Below, piece after piece: positions 44,783-53,934 of a stretch of 64,000 nt of DNA. Under the pieces are notes generated by a model that saw only the letters and a program-made list of their open reading frames with translations, had not been told where the DNA came from and searched no databases. The DNA comes from Alphaproteobacteria bacterium (GTDB taxonomy: Bacteria > Pseudomonadota > Alphaproteobacteria > Rhizobiales > Rhizobiaceae), in NCBI GenBank assembly GCA_016861165.1, contig BOKV01000011.1:45241-109240 (forward strand), read 5' to 3'. The first letter of the stretch is position 1. The number at the start of each line of letters is the position of its first letter. A program made the position numbers and the translations under genes.

Positions 44783-45909
44783 ACGGACCGGTCAGCAAGG
44801 CGCTGGTCATCGGCGGCGGGTTTTCCGGCATGTCCGCCGCGATCGAACTGCGAAAACGAAACATCGACGTCGATCTGGTCGAGATCGACCCGGACTGGCG
44901 CTCCTATGGCGCGGGGATTTCCCTTGGCGGGGCAACGCTGCGGGCGTTCCGGACTCTCGGAATTCTTGACGACTTCCTGAAGCAGGGCAACGCCGCCGAC
45001 GGCGTGCATGTGCGGCTGCCGAATGGCATGCAACTCGCGACGCTGCCGACGCCGCGCCTGGCTGGCGCGGACGTGCCGGGTGGCGGTGCGATCATGCGCC
45101 CTGCGCTTGCGCGAATCCTGGCAACCGCAACCCGGGCGGCCGGCGCCAACGTGACCCTCGGCGAAACGTTCAAGTCGATCTCGCCAGCCGGCGACGGCGT
45201 CAGGGTCGAGCTCACCAACGGCACGACCGGGAACTACGATCTTGTCGTTGGCGCCGACGGCTTGTTCTCGAAGGTACGCCAGACCGTCTTTCCCGATGCA
45301 CCGCAACCCGCCTACACCGGCCAGGGCGTGTGGCGCGCGGTGATCGACCGCCCGCCGGGCGTCGAAACCGCGATGATGTGGGTCGGGCCGAAGGTCAAGG
45401 TCGGTATCAACCCCGTTTCCCGGACCCAGGCCTACCTTTTCATAACCGAGGACAGGCCGGTCAGGCATCGCATGGCCGAAAGCGAATATCTGAGCGCCTT
45501 CCGCAAGCTGCTCGAGCCATTCACGGCGCACGAAGTGGTCGAATTCGGCAAGCGCCTCGGCGAGAAATCGCAGATCGTCTACCGGCCGCTCGAAGGAATG
45601 CTGCTGCCGCGGCCATGGCACCGGAACGGCGTCGTGCTGATCGGCGATGCCGTGCACGCGACCACGCCGCATCTCGCCTCCGGCGCCTGCATCGGCATCG
45701 AGGATGCCATCGTGCTGGCCGAGGAACTGGGCCGCGCTTCCGACATCGAAAGCGGATTGAACGCATTTGAGGCACGCCGCTGGGAGCGCTGCCGGATGGT
45801 GGTCGAAAACTCGCTGCGGCTCGGCGAGATCGAGATCACTGACGGCGACAAGCAGGAGCATGCGGCCATCATGCGTGAGTCGATCATCGCGCTGGCTGCG
45901 CCGATCTAG
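44779..45909 (+). CDS. FAD-dependent aromatic monooxygenase (group A)
   Basis: 376 aa. GxGxxG is VIGGGFSGMSAA near residue 10, the DG motif is VVGADGLFSKVR near 155, and the GD motif is VLIGDAVHATTPHLASGA near 285, all in order for p-hydroxybenzoate-hydroxylase-fold enzymes. They hydroxylate phenols or N-heteroaromatics using NAD(P)H and O2. ATG 44779 overlaps the ferredoxin stop, so coupling is tight. Likely performs the ring hydroxylation before VOC cleavage. Confidence 0.93.
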   Translation: MNGPVSKALVIGGGFSGMSAAIELRKRNIDVDLVEIDPDWRSYGAGISLGGATLRAFRTLGILDDFLKQGNAADGVHVRLPNGMQLATLPTPRLAGADVPGGGAIMRPALARILATATRAAGANVTLGETFKSISPAGDGVRVELTNGTTGNYDLVVGADGLFSKVRQTVFPDAPQPAYTGQGVWRAVIDRPPGVETAMMWVGPKVKVGINPVSRTQAYLFITEDRPVRHRMAESEYLSAFRKLLEPFTAHEVVEFGKRLGEKSQIVYRPLEGMLLPRPWHRNGVVLIGDAVHATTPHLASGACIGIEDAIVLAEELGRASDIESGLNAFEARRWERCRMVVENSLRLGEIEITDGDKQEHAAIMRESIIALAAPI

Positions 45910-45932
45910 ATGAAGCGGGAGGGAGACATCAA

Positions 45933-47084
45933 ATGACTACGACAGAAAAATGGCCTGGACGCATCGCGCTGATGGTCGCCCATTGCGCCGGCATGGTTGA
46001 CTTGGTGGCCTTGCCCGTCTGGGTGGGGACGCTGATATCGGCCTACAAGTTCGATCCGCAGCAGGCCGGCGCGCTGGCGACGCTGTTCCTGGCCGGAGCG
46101 GTGATAGCAAGCCTGTTTTTCGCGCCCCGCTTCAACCGCATCAATGCGCGCATGGCCGCAACCGTCGGGTTTGTGGCTTCGGCGCTGGCCTTCGGCCTCG
46201 CCTCGTTGCAGACCGGGTTCGCGATGATGGCTATTTGCCATGCCGTCGCCGGCCTTTCGGCGGGCACGGCACTGTCGTTCACCCATGGCACGATCGGGCG
46301 AAGCGCCAATCCGCATCGCATGTTCGCCATCGTCGGGCTGGCGCTCGGAATATTCGCCATCGTCTTCCTCGGCGCCACTCCCAATATCGTCGCGGCGGTC
46401 GGAGGCGCGGCGCTGTTCCGCATATTCGCCGGCGTCATGGCCCTTGCAGCGATCGTTGCGGCGTTGCTGTTTCCGGCGCCCGCGCGTGCGCAGGGTGTCG
46501 ATTTCGACATCGTGCATCCGAGGCTCAGCCGCGCGGTATGGGCCGGAGTATTCGGCGTCAGCCTGATGGCGCTCAATCAGGCCATGGTCTTCAGCTTCTT
46601 CGAGCGCATCGGCGCCGATCGGGGCTACGGTGTTGAACTCGTGACGGCGGTGCTGATCGCGCTGGGTTTCGTCAATCTCTTCCCCGCTCCTCTGGCGGCG
46701 ATCCTGGAAAAGAGACTGAGCGCCGAGAAGGTCGTTCTCGCCGGGCCAGTCGCCCAGGCCGCACTTGCACTGGTCATCACCATGGTTGCGGTATTTCCGG
46801 CCTATGCCGGCGCGGGCGCGGTGTACGTTGCGGTGATGATCTTCACCCACACCTTTGCCTTCGGACTTCTGTCCCGGCTTGACGCAAGCGGCCGCGCATT
46901 GGCGGCGACGCCGGCGATGCTGATGGCCGGCGCCGCGATCGGTCCGATTCTCGGTGGAACGCTGGTGAAATCATCCGGCTATCCGGCAATCGGCGTCGCG
47001 GTATGTATCATTGCGGTCGGAGCCGTGGCCCTGTTCAGCCAGGCCCGCCTGCGGCCGGCCGCGGCAATGCAGAAAGCCGCCTGA
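45933..47084 (+). CDS. MFS-type transporter
   Basis: 383-aa inner-membrane protein with about 12 predicted helices and an unusually short central loop (PARAQGVDFDIVHPRLSR near residue 185). MFS features include FAPRFNRINARMAA between helices 2 and 3. Sits between the monooxygenase (23 nt) and the cyclase gene (2 nt). Probably imports the aromatic acid substrate of the operon; the direction is not shown by sequence. Confidence 0.85.
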   Translation: MTTTEKWPGRIALMVAHCAGMVDLVALPVWVGTLISAYKFDPQQAGALATLFLAGAVIASLFFAPRFNRINARMAATVGFVASALAFGLASLQTGFAMMAICHAVAGLSAGTALSFTHGTIGRSANPHRMFAIVGLALGIFAIVFLGATPNIVAAVGGAALFRIFAGVMALAAIVAALLFPAPARAQGVDFDIVHPRLSRAVWAGVFGVSLMALNQAMVFSFFERIGADRGYGVELVTAVLIALGFVNLFPAPLAAILEKRLSAEKVVLAGPVAQAALALVITMVAVFPAYAGAGAVYVAVMIFTHTFAFGLLSRLDASGRALAATPAMLMAGAAIGPILGGTLVKSSGYPAIGVAVCIIAVGAVALFSQARLRPAAAMQKAA

Positions 47085-47086
47085 CA

Positions 47087-47893
47087 ATGGAGCGGCGACC
47101 GAGCAGTCCGCGGCGGATCGTCGACCTTTCCATCTACCTGGAAAACGAGGTACTGTCCGATCCGCCGCCGTTCGCTCCGAAGATCACCTACCAGAGCCAC
47201 AAGGATACGATCGCCGAGTTCGCTCACCTCTATCCAGGCACGACGCCGCAAGACTACCCCGACGGAGAGGCGGCGGCCGCCGAAAGGCTGGAGATCACGA
47301 CTCACAACGGCACGCATCTCGACGCGCCGTGGCACTATCATTCGACCATGGATGCAAGGATCGGCGGACCGCGGCGAGCGATGACCATCGACGAGGTGCC
47401 GCTCGAATGGTGCTTCCAGCCCGGTGTCAAACTCGACTTCCGCCATTTTGAGGATGGCTATCGCGTGATGGCGGCCGATGTCGAAGCCGAGCTGCAACGC
47501 ATCGGCCACGAACTGAGGCCACTCGAGATTGTGATCATCAACACTCGTGCCGGGGCGCGCTACGGTCAGAATGACTACGTCAGTTCCGGCTGCGGCATGG
47601 GATATGAGGCAACCATGTACCTGCTTGAGCGCGGCATCCGCGTGACCGGCACCGATGGCTGGAGCTGGGACCCGCCGACGCGGTTCGTGGCCGAGCGCGT
47701 GCGCAAGACCGGCGACAAGACGATGATCTGGGAGGGCCACAAGGCGGGCCGCGACATCGGCTACTGTCACATGGAGAAGCTGCACAATCTGGAGGTCCTG
47801 CCGGCGACCGGCTTCACCATCGCCTGCTTCCCGCAAAAGGTCCGTGCCGGATCAGCCGGTTCCACACGGGCTGTCGCCATCTTCGGTCTCTAG
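47087..47893 (+). CDS. Cyclase/kynurenine formamidase-like metal hydrolase
   Basis: 268 aa of the cyclase family (PF04199). The zinc-site motif is THNGTHLDAPWHY near residue 75, followed by VIINTRAG and TGTDGWSWDPP. Members hydrolyse N-formyl or amide/lactone bonds, e.g. KynB and isatin hydrolase. ATG 47087 is two bases after the transporter stop. In this operon it could open a lactam or remove a formyl/amide group from a ring-cleavage product, which would fit an N-heteroaromatic substrate (inference). Confidence 0.9.
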   Translation: MERRPSSPRRIVDLSIYLENEVLSDPPPFAPKITYQSHKDTIAEFAHLYPGTTPQDYPDGEAAAAERLEITTHNGTHLDAPWHYHSTMDARIGGPRRAMTIDEVPLEWCFQPGVKLDFRHFEDGYRVMAADVEAELQRIGHELRPLEIVIINTRAGARYGQNDYVSSGCGMGYEATMYLLERGIRVTGTDGWSWDPPTRFVAERVRKTGDKTMIWEGHKAGRDIGYCHMEKLHNLEVLPATGFTIACFPQKVRAGSAGSTRAVAIFGL

Positions 47894-47911
47894 AACCGGT
47901 TTGCGCGCGGC

Positions 47912-48877
47912 ATGAAACTGGCAACGCTTCCCAACGGTACGCCCGACGGCCGGCTGCATATCGTCAGCCGGGATCACGCGCGCTGCACGCCGGCAGGCGC
48001 CGCGCTGACCTTGCAGGCGGCCTTGGACGAATGGGGAAAACTGGAAGCGCTGCTTGCCGCCGAATACACGGCGCTGAACGCCGGCGGCGGCAGGCCGTTC
48101 GACCCTGCCGGTGCAATGGCACCGCTGCCGCGCGCCTGGCAATGGCTCGACGGCTCGGCCTATGACAGCCACGGCGCGCTGATGCAGAGGGTGTTCAACC
48201 TTCCGCCGATCGACACCGGCGGCCGGCCGCTGATGTATCAAGGCGTCTCCGACCGTTTCTATGGCCCGTGCGACGATGTGCGACTGCCGTCGGAGGAAGA
48301 CGGCATCGATTTCGAAGGGGAGTTCGGCATCATCACGGATGCCGTGCCAATGGGCGCCCGGCCTGCCCAGGCCCTCGGCCATATCCGCCTGATCGTTCAG
48401 ATCAACGACTGGAGCTTGCGCAAGCTCGCCCCGATCGAGATGAAGACCGGTTTCGGCTGGATTCAGGCCAAGCCGGCATGCTCGATGGCCCCGGTCGCGG
48501 TGACACCGGATGAACTGGGCCAATGCTGGCGCGATGCCCGCGTCGACCTTCCCCTGTGCGTTGCCTGGAACGGTGCGCTTTTCGGCGCGGCCAGCGGCTA
48601 TGCGATGAGCGCCGGCTTCGATGAACTGGTTGCGCATGCCGCCTATTCGCGTGATCTCGTCGCCGGCACCGTCATCGGATCGGGAACCGTTTCGAACGAC
48701 AACTACCGCGAGGTCGGTTCCTCCTGCATCGCCGAGCGGCGGGCAATCGAGATGATCGATCTCGGCCAACCGGAAACCGGCTTCATGCGCTTCGGTGATC
48801 GCGTGCGCATGGAGGCCCGACTTCCTGACGGCACACCATTGTTCGGCGCCACGGACCAGAAAGTCGTCAAGGCTTGA
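47912..48877 (+). CDS. Fumarylacetoacetate hydrolase family protein
   Basis: 321 aa. The core metal motif is IDFEGEFGIIT with the E-x-E pair near residue 135, then IQINDWSLRKL, and GSGTVSNDNY in the C-terminal third, as in FahA and related C-C hydrolases. An N-terminal FAA segment is present (1-85). ATG 47912 is 18 nt after the cyclase gene. Likely the last step of the ring-degradation route, cleaving a 2,4-diketo acid. Confidence 0.92.
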   Translation: MKLATLPNGTPDGRLHIVSRDHARCTPAGAALTLQAALDEWGKLEALLAAEYTALNAGGGRPFDPAGAMAPLPRAWQWLDGSAYDSHGALMQRVFNLPPIDTGGRPLMYQGVSDRFYGPCDDVRLPSEEDGIDFEGEFGIITDAVPMGARPAQALGHIRLIVQINDWSLRKLAPIEMKTGFGWIQAKPACSMAPVAVTPDELGQCWRDARVDLPLCVAWNGALFGAASGYAMSAGFDELVAHAAYSRDLVAGTVIGSGTVSNDNYREVGSSCIAERRAIEMIDLGQPETGFMRFGDRVRMEARLPDGTPLFGATDQKVVKA

Positions 48878-48904
48878 CAGAAAGCCGGGCCCGGTCAGAA
48901 CATG

Positions 48905-48923
48905 AAACTGGTCCAACCAGTTT
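48905..48923. promoter_or_regulatory. Perfect 19-bp palindrome, GntR/FCD-type operator candidate
   Basis: AAACTGGTCCAACCAGTTT: 8-bp perfect arms, containing the TGGTNNNACCA core. It lies 41 bp upstream of the M24 peptidase start and overlaps the alternative ATG (48902). The core is the same as in four sites at 53601, 53768, 63642 and 63820. Confidence 0.65.
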
Positions 48924-48964
48924 CGACATGCGGTCCGAGGAGCCGGCCGCGGGAGGAAAGCCAC

Positions 48965-50161
48965 GTGAACATCGCCGCCAGACGCGGGGCCGCCGCTCCG
49001 GCCGTCCCGTTCGATGCGGGGCGCCTCGACCGGCTCATGGAGCAGGCCGGTATCGACGTTCTGCTCGCCACGTCCAAGCACAACACGCAATACTTGCTCG
49101 GCGGCTATCGGTTCATCTTCTTCGCGGCGATGGACGCGATCGGCCACAGCCGCTATCTGCCGGTCGTCGTCTACGAACGGGGCAGACCTGACAGCGCCGC
49201 CTACGTCGCCAACCGTATGGAGGCGGGCGAGCATCACAACCATCCGTTCTGGACGCCGGCCTTCTACCCCGAATGCTGGGGCACCCTCGACGCCGCCGCC
49301 CGCGCCGTCGCGCATCTGCGGAAGATCGGCAAGGCATCGGCCAGGATCGGCATCGAGCCGGCCTTCCTGCCGGCGGACGCCCACAAGGCGCTGTCGGATG
49401 GGCTCGAAGGCGCCAGGCTGGTCGACGCCACCGGCACGATGGAGCGCATGCGCGCGCTGAAGACGCCGCACGAACTGGCCCTGCTGCGCCAGGCCTCCGA
49501 ACTGATCACCGATGCGATGATCGCAACGATCGGCTGGGCGGGCGAGGGCTCGACCAAGACCGACATCATCGAACGGCTGCGGCGCGAGGAGACCAGTCGC
49601 GGACTGCTGTTCGAATACTGCCTGCTGACGCTCGGAGCGAGCCACAACCGGGCAGCCTCCGACCAGGCCTGGCGCAGGGGCGAGGTGCTGTCGATCGACT
49701 CGGGTGGCAATTATCGCGGCTATATCGGTGATTTGTGCCGGATGGGCGTGCTGGGCGAGCCGGACGCCGAACTGGAGGATCTGCTGGGCGAGGTCGAGGC
49801 GGTGCAGCAGGCCGCCTTCGCCAAGGTCCGCGCCGGTGCCGCCGGCGGCGACCTCATCGCCAATGCCGAGCGCGTGCTCAAGGCTTCGAAGGTCGCAGCC
49901 TTCACCGACTTCTTTGCCCATGGCATGGGCCTGATCTCGCACGAGGCGCCGTTCCTGATGACCAACCACCCGGTGGCCTATGAGGGCGTCGATGCCGAGC
50001 GGCCGCTGGAGGCGGGCATGGTCATCTCCGTGGAGACGACGATGCTGCACCCCTCGCGCGGCTTCATCAAGCTCGAGGACACGCTTGCGGTGACGGCGGA
50101 CGGCTACGAGATGTTCGGCGAGCGCGGCCGCGGCTGGAACCGCGGCGGCACCGCCCGATAG
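48965..50161 (+). CDS. M24 family metallopeptidase (Xaa-Pro dipeptidase/creatinase-like)
   Basis: 398 aa: N-terminal creatinase domain (about 15-150) and catalytic pita-bread domain. All five metal ligands are visible: Asp in SIDSGGNYR, Asp in YIGDLCR, His in FAHGMGL, Glu in ISVETTM and Glu in IKLEDTL. It may cleave a proline dipeptide or an amide such as ectoine/creatine-type compounds. GTG 48965 was chosen because GGGAGGAAAG lies upstream. ATG 48902 would place the operator palindrome inside the gene. Confidence 0.9.
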   Translation: MNIAARRGAAAPAVPFDAGRLDRLMEQAGIDVLLATSKHNTQYLLGGYRFIFFAAMDAIGHSRYLPVVVYERGRPDSAAYVANRMEAGEHHNHPFWTPAFYPECWGTLDAAARAVAHLRKIGKASARIGIEPAFLPADAHKALSDGLEGARLVDATGTMERMRALKTPHELALLRQASELITDAMIATIGWAGEGSTKTDIIERLRREETSRGLLFEYCLLTLGASHNRAASDQAWRRGEVLSIDSGGNYRGYIGDLCRMGVLGEPDAELEDLLGEVEAVQQAAFAKVRAGAAGGDLIANAERVLKASKVAAFTDFFAHGMGLISHEAPFLMTNHPVAYEGVDAERPLEAGMVISVETTMLHPSRGFIKLEDTLAVTADGYEMFGERGRGWNRGGTAR

Positions 50162-50173
50162 CGCCACTGCGGC

Positions 50174-50596
50174 CTAGTTTGTGCTGCCGGCCTTCACGAG
50201 CCTGAAGTCGGGCAGGTCGCGCAACAGCCGTTCGGGGCCGGCCGGCGAATAGACGACAAACAGCTGCATCGGGCCGTCGCCGGTGTTGAGCGTCGAGTGG
50301 TAGCGGCTCTCGGGCACGTAGACCGTGCAGCCCGGCCCGACCTGACGGGTGAGCGGATTGCCGTCCTCGTCCTCGACCATCTGCTCGCCGTGGCCGGAGA
50401 TGACGAAGATGATCTCCTCCGAGCCGGGATGGTTGTGGCGAGCGTGGCCCTGGCCGGCCGGCAGATCGACCACACCGCCCGAAAACGTCCTGGCGCCGTT
50501 GACCTCCGGCGCGACGGTCAGCGCCAGCCTGCCCCAGTCGAACGCGAACGTGTCGACGTCCCGGGGATAGACGAAGTACCTGCCAGCTTCACTCAT
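50174..50596 (-). CDS. Cupin domain protein
   Basis: 140-aa single cupin. Motif 1 is HARHNHPGSEEIIFVISG near residue 55 and motif 2 is VPESRYHSTLNTG near 95, giving a three-His/Glu metal site. Such small cupins act as isomerases or sense small ligands. Convergent with the M24 gene (12 nt). The 210 nt upstream of its start hold repeat copy B and no other gene. Confidence 0.88.
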   Translation of the reverse strand: MSEAGRYFVYPRDVDTFAFDWGRLALTVAPEVNGARTFSGGVVDLPAGQGHARHNHPGSEEIIFVISGHGEQMVEDEDGNPLTRQVGPGCTVYVPESRYHSTLNTGDGPMQLFVVYSPAGPERLLRDLPDFRLVKAGSTN

Positions 50597-50716
50597 CGCT
50601 TTGCCTCCACATGCCTCTACCGATCGAATCGGGCCACGGGCCCTTTGCTTCTCGCGCCAGCCCGACGGTCAGGCCACGCCACCGGGCGCCGTTCCGGGCC
50701 TGGACTGGAGCTTCAT

Positions 50717-50805
50717 CCCGCCGAGCGGTACCGCGAGGCGGACAAGATGACGCGCCAAAACAAACAGATAGGGCAAAAACCCGATTCATCTGGATCGGAT
50801 TTTGC
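50717..50805 (+). repeat. Dispersed intergenic repeat, copy B, with terminal hairpin
   Basis: Shares CCCGCCGAG and GAGGCGGACAAGA with copies A (59563) and C (13899). The end folds as a hairpin (GCAAAAACCCGAT with ATCGGATTTTGC, 50773-50805). As it directly follows the stop of the minus-strand gene at 50807, it may also serve as that gene's terminator. Confidence 0.6.
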
Positions 50806-50806
50806 G

Positions 50807-51643
50807 CTAGCGGAGCAGCGCCAGTGCCTTGAACGCGGCCGTCTGGTCGCGGATCGCGGTCTCGGCCGGCAGGCGCTCCATCGAGCTGGCGCCATAGAAG
50901 CCGTGGACGCCTTCGCAACGTTCGAGGATGAAGCGGGCATCCTGCGGCATCGAGATCGGGCCGCCATGACACAGCATGATGATGTCGGGGCGCGCTGCGC
51001 GGGCGGCCGCGGCGATGGCGTCGATCTCGACCACGCACCGGTCGAGCGACTTGGCCGAGGTCGCGCCGATCGAGCCGCCGGTGGTCACCCCCATGTGGGC
51101 GACCAGGATGTCGGCGCCGGCCCTGGCCATGGCGACGGCCTCGTCGGGATTGAACACATAGGGCGTGGTCAGCAGGTCGAGCTGATGGGCGGCGGCGATC
51201 ATGTCAACCTCGAGCCCGTAGCCCATGCCGGTCTCCTCGAAGGCGGTGCGCATGGTGCCGTCGAACAGCCCGATGGTCGGGAAGTTCTGGACGCCGGAGA
51301 AGCCCATGGCCTTCAGTTCGGCGAGGAACCGCGGCATCAGCACGAACGGGTCGGTGCCGTTGACACCAGCCAGGACCGGTGTGTGCCTGACCACGGGCAG
51401 CACCTCGGAGGCCATTTCCCTGACGATCTCGTTGGCATTGCCATAGGCGAGCAGCCCGGCCGCCGAGCCGCGCCCGGCCATGCGATAGCGGCCCGAATTG
51501 TAGATGACGATGAGGTCGATGCCGCCGGCCTCCTCGGCCTTGGCAGATAGGCCAGTGCCGGCGCCGCCGCCGACGATGGGCCTGCCTTCGGCGATCATCC
51601 GGCGGAACTTCTCGATAATGGCCTTGCGGGGGATCGCTGGCAT
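50807..51643 (-). CDS. Phosphoenolpyruvate hydrolase-like TIM-barrel protein
   Basis: 278-aa protein of the PEP-hydrolase-like family (PF09370). Visible blocks: [48 protein letters not shown] and [16 protein letters not shown]. The family is linked by fold to PEP mutase/isocitrate lyase, but its reaction is not established. ATG 51643 has GAGAGGAAGG upstream. It follows the Tm-1-like gene by 8 nt, the usual partner of this family. Confidence 0.88.
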   Translation of the reverse strand: MPAIPRKAIIEKFRRMIAEGRPIVGGGAGTGLSAKAEEAGGIDLIVIYNSGRYRMAGRGSAAGLLAYGNANEIVREMASEVLPVVRHTPVLAGVNGTDPFVLMPRFLAELKAMGFSGVQNFPTIGLFDGTMRTAFEETGMGYGLEVDMIAAAHQLDLLTTPYVFNPDEAVAMARAGADILVAHMGVTTGGSIGATSAKSLDRCVVEIDAIAAAARAARPDIIMLCHGGPISMPQDARFILERCEGVHGFYGASSMERLPAETAIRDQTAAFKALALLR

Positions 51644-51651
51644 CCTTCCTC

Positions 51652-52848
51652 TCAATGTCGTGCGATTTCCAGAAAGGCCGCGGTCGCGGCCTCGGCGAAT
51701 TGGGGGTCGTTGATGTGGAACGGCAGGCGGATCAGCTTGCGCCGGTCAGTCTGGCGGATCGTCGCCTCCAGCGTGGCAAACAGCACTGCGTCCGCCTCGG
51801 CATCGAAGAAGGCGCCGCCCTCGCTGTCGAGTGCCGAGACTCCCTTTTCGGGGATCAGGAAGCGGACCTCGCCTTCGCAGGCGTTGAGCCGGTCGCCGAT
51901 CCATTCGCCGACCGCCCGGCACTCCTGCACCGTCGTGCGCATCAGCGTCACGTTGGGGTTGTGCTGGTAGAACCGGCGCCCGCGCAGGCGCGGCGGGACC
52001 GTCTCCGGCGCCCAGAAATTGACCATGTCGAGGGCACCGGCCGAACCGACATAGGGAATGCGGGTGCGGGCGATGGCGCCGAAACGGTCGCGCGTGGCCG
52101 GCAGCACCCCGCCGAACAGCAAGTCGCAGACCTCTGTCGTGGTGATGTCGATCACGCCGGCGAGCAGGCCGCTGTCGGCGAGCTTCTCCATGGTGCGGCC
52201 GCCGGTGCCGGTGGCGTGGAAAACCATGCAGTCATAGGCGTCGCGCAGGCGCTCGGTGATCGCCGTGACGCAGGGCGTCGTCACGCCGAACATGGTGAGA
52301 CCGATCGAAGGCCTGCCGCGCGTTCCCTCGGCGGGGCGGGCGGCCATGCCGCTGACCGCCTGCGCGGCATTGTGGAGGATGATGCGGCTGAGGCCGTTGA
52401 GGCCGGCGAGGTCGGTGACCGCGGGCATCATGATGATGTCGGCGACATCGACATAGGCCGACACGTCGCCGGAGGCGAGCGTCGAGACCATCAGCTTGGG
52501 CAGACCGTAGGGCAGGGCCCGCATGCCCGCGGTGATGATCGAGGTGCCACCGCCGCCGCCGACGCCGATGACTGCGCCGACGTCGTCGCGCGCGACGATG
52601 AACCGGCTGAAGGCCACCGCCATCGCCGCGACGGCGGTGCCGCGGTCGTCAAGGCCGAGAACGGCCCCCGCGCCGCCCGGATGAAAGGCGGCTACCTCGG
52701 CGGGCGCCACCTCAGCCGCGAATGCGCCGGGGCGCGTGGCAACGTCGACGCGGGTGACCGGCAGGCCGTTCGCCTCGATCAGGCCGGCCAGGTAGACGAG
52801 CTCATCGGCCTTGGTGTCGGCCGTTCCGACGACATAGACCCGCTTCAA
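51652..52848 (-). CDS. Tm-1-like ATP-binding protein (UPF0261)
   Basis: 398 aa. N-terminal [17 protein letters not shown], glycine-rich [21 protein letters not shown] near residue 105, [19 protein letters not shown] and a C-terminal barrel-like half. This matches the N-terminal ATP-binding module of tomato Tm-1; bacterial members are conserved but without a proven function. TTG 52848 is preferred since AGGGGA precedes it and the length then fits the family. Divergent from a TetR gene, with a small palindrome between. Confidence 0.88.
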   Translation of the reverse strand: MKRVYVVGTADTKADELVYLAGLIEANGLPVTRVDVATRPGAFAAEVAPAEVAAFHPGGAGAVLGLDDRGTAVAAMAVAFSRFIVARDDVGAVIGVGGGGGTSIITAGMRALPYGLPKLMVSTLASGDVSAYVDVADIIMMPAVTDLAGLNGLSRIILHNAAQAVSGMAARPAEGTRGRPSIGLTMFGVTTPCVTAITERLRDAYDCMVFHATGTGGRTMEKLADSGLLAGVIDITTTEVCDLLFGGVLPATRDRFGAIARTRIPYVGSAGALDMVNFWAPETVPPRLRGRRFYQHNPNVTLMRTTVQECRAVGEWIGDRLNACEGEVRFLIPEKGVSALDSEGGAFFDAEADAVLFATLEATIRQTDRRKLIRLPFHINDPQFAEAATAAFLEIARH

Positions 52849-52940
52849 CCGACGTTCCCCTAGCGGCGGCTCCCCCGCGGGGCCGCCCGGTTCGTCCCCA
52901 GCCGATGCAAGCCGGCTGTTGCAAATTTTTGAGACGAGCG

Positions 52941-52953
52941 TATCATAATGATA
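52941..52953. promoter_or_regulatory. Palindrome at the TetR start, candidate operator
   Basis: TATCATAATGATA: perfect 6-bp arms around one base. It covers the base where the TetR ATG (52953) begins and lies 93 bp upstream of the Tm-1-like gene, so it could control both. Confidence 0.5.
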
Positions 52954-53591
52954 TGGACATCTCACGTCAATCGAGCGCAACCGTGACGGAACGCGGGCCG
53001 AAGGCGCGCACGCGACGGCTGATGCTGGAGACGGCCAGCCGGCTGATGCAGGCCGGCGCGACGCCGTCCGTCAGCGAGGTGGCCGAGGCCGCCGGCGTAT
53101 CGCGAGCGACCGCCTATCGCTATTTCCCCACCCAGGCCGCGCTGGTTGACGCCGTCGTCGAGCAGGCGCTGGGTCCGATCCTGAACTGGACCAGCCGATC
53201 GGAAGACGCCGCCGAGCGCGTCGCCGACCTGTTGCGCACCTCGCTGCCGCGCATCGACCGGTTCGAGGCAACGTTCAAGGCCGCGCTCAAGCTGTCGCTC
53301 GACCAGTGGTCGAGGCGCCAGGCCGGCGCGCTCGACGGCGAAGTGCCGTTCATGCGCGGGCACCGAAGGGACGTGTTGCGCGAGGCGCTGGCGCCCGTGC
53401 GCGCGAAGCTGCCAAAGAAGGAGGCCGAGCGCCTGGCGCAGGCGCTGTCGCTGGTGTTCGGCATCGAGGCGCTGGTCGTGCTCAAGGATATCTGGGGCCT
53501 GACCAGCAGGCAGTCGGAAGGGGTAGCGGTCTGGGCCGCCACGGCGCTGGTGGGCGCGGCCATTTCGGCAAACAGGGAGAGAGGCAAGTAG
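52953..53591 (+). CDS. TetR family transcriptional regulator
   Basis: 212 aa. [18 protein letters not shown], then [30 protein letters not shown]; the C-terminal half is helical. No strong ribosome site precedes ATG 52953, so translation may be leaderless or begin at GTG 52983. Divergent from the Tm-1/PEP-hydrolase-like pair, which it most probably regulates. Followed by 343 nt before the binding-protein gene at 53935. Confidence 0.88.
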   Translation: MDISRQSSATVTERGPKARTRRLMLETASRLMQAGATPSVSEVAEAAGVSRATAYRYFPTQAALVDAVVEQALGPILNWTSRSEDAAERVADLLRTSLPRIDRFEATFKAALKLSLDQWSRRQAGALDGEVPFMRGHRRDVLREALAPVRAKLPKKEAERLAQALSLVFGIEALVVLKDIWGLTSRQSEGVAVWAATALVGAAISANRERGK

Positions 53592-53600
53592 ACGACGATC

Positions 53601-53611
53601 TGGTTCGACCA
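53601..53611. promoter_or_regulatory. GntR/FCD-type operator TGGTTCGACCA
   Basis: Symmetry extends to TCTGGT/ACCAGA (53599-53613). It lies upstream of the binding-protein gene in the same family as the sites at 53768, 63642, 63820 and 48909. Confidence 0.65.
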
Positions 53612-53767
53612 GAATTGGAACCAGACGGAACTGCATCCCGGATGCATCTGGTGGCTGAGGCGACTGAATAGTGAACGAAATTCGCCATGTACCCGCGCAA
53701 TGCGACGAGTTTTGGCGATGGTCGCAGCCTTGGAGAGGTCACAAATGCCTTGACGAGAGTCGAGGTT

Positions 53768-53778
53768 TGGTACTACCA
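53768..53778. promoter_or_regulatory. GntR/FCD-type operator TGGTACTACCA
   Basis: Second site upstream of the ABC operon, flanked by TT and GA (TTTGGTACTACCAGA). It starts 167 bp after the first, a distance compatible with looping or with a site at the promoter. Confidence 0.65.
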
Positions 53779-53934
53779 GATGGATCGTTGAAGACTGCCG
53801 GGCGCTGCACCGCAGTTGCATCCGCGGATGGTGAGGAGTCCTTCGGCCCGGCCGCTATCGGCCAGGAGAAGATTGCCGGCGGAAGGCCGGCAAGCGGATG
53901 GACAAGCGTAGAACATGAACGGGAGGAAGTGGTT

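Larger units (their letters stand above)
53592..53934 (+). promoter_or_regulatory. Control region of the second ABC transporter
   Basis: Gene-free stretch of 343 nt. It holds two TGGTNNNACCA sites (53601-53611 and 53768-53778) and, near its end, a perfect 8-bp hairpin TTGCCGGC/GCCGGCAA (53873-53893) in the presumed mRNA leader. The frame open through it up to the binding protein lacks coding features. Confidence 0.6.

Noticed and set aside
53671..53934. Upstream extension of the binding-protein frame
   Set aside because: The Sec signal peptide begins at 53935 behind a strong ribosome site; the upstream part contains an operator-like site and no domain.
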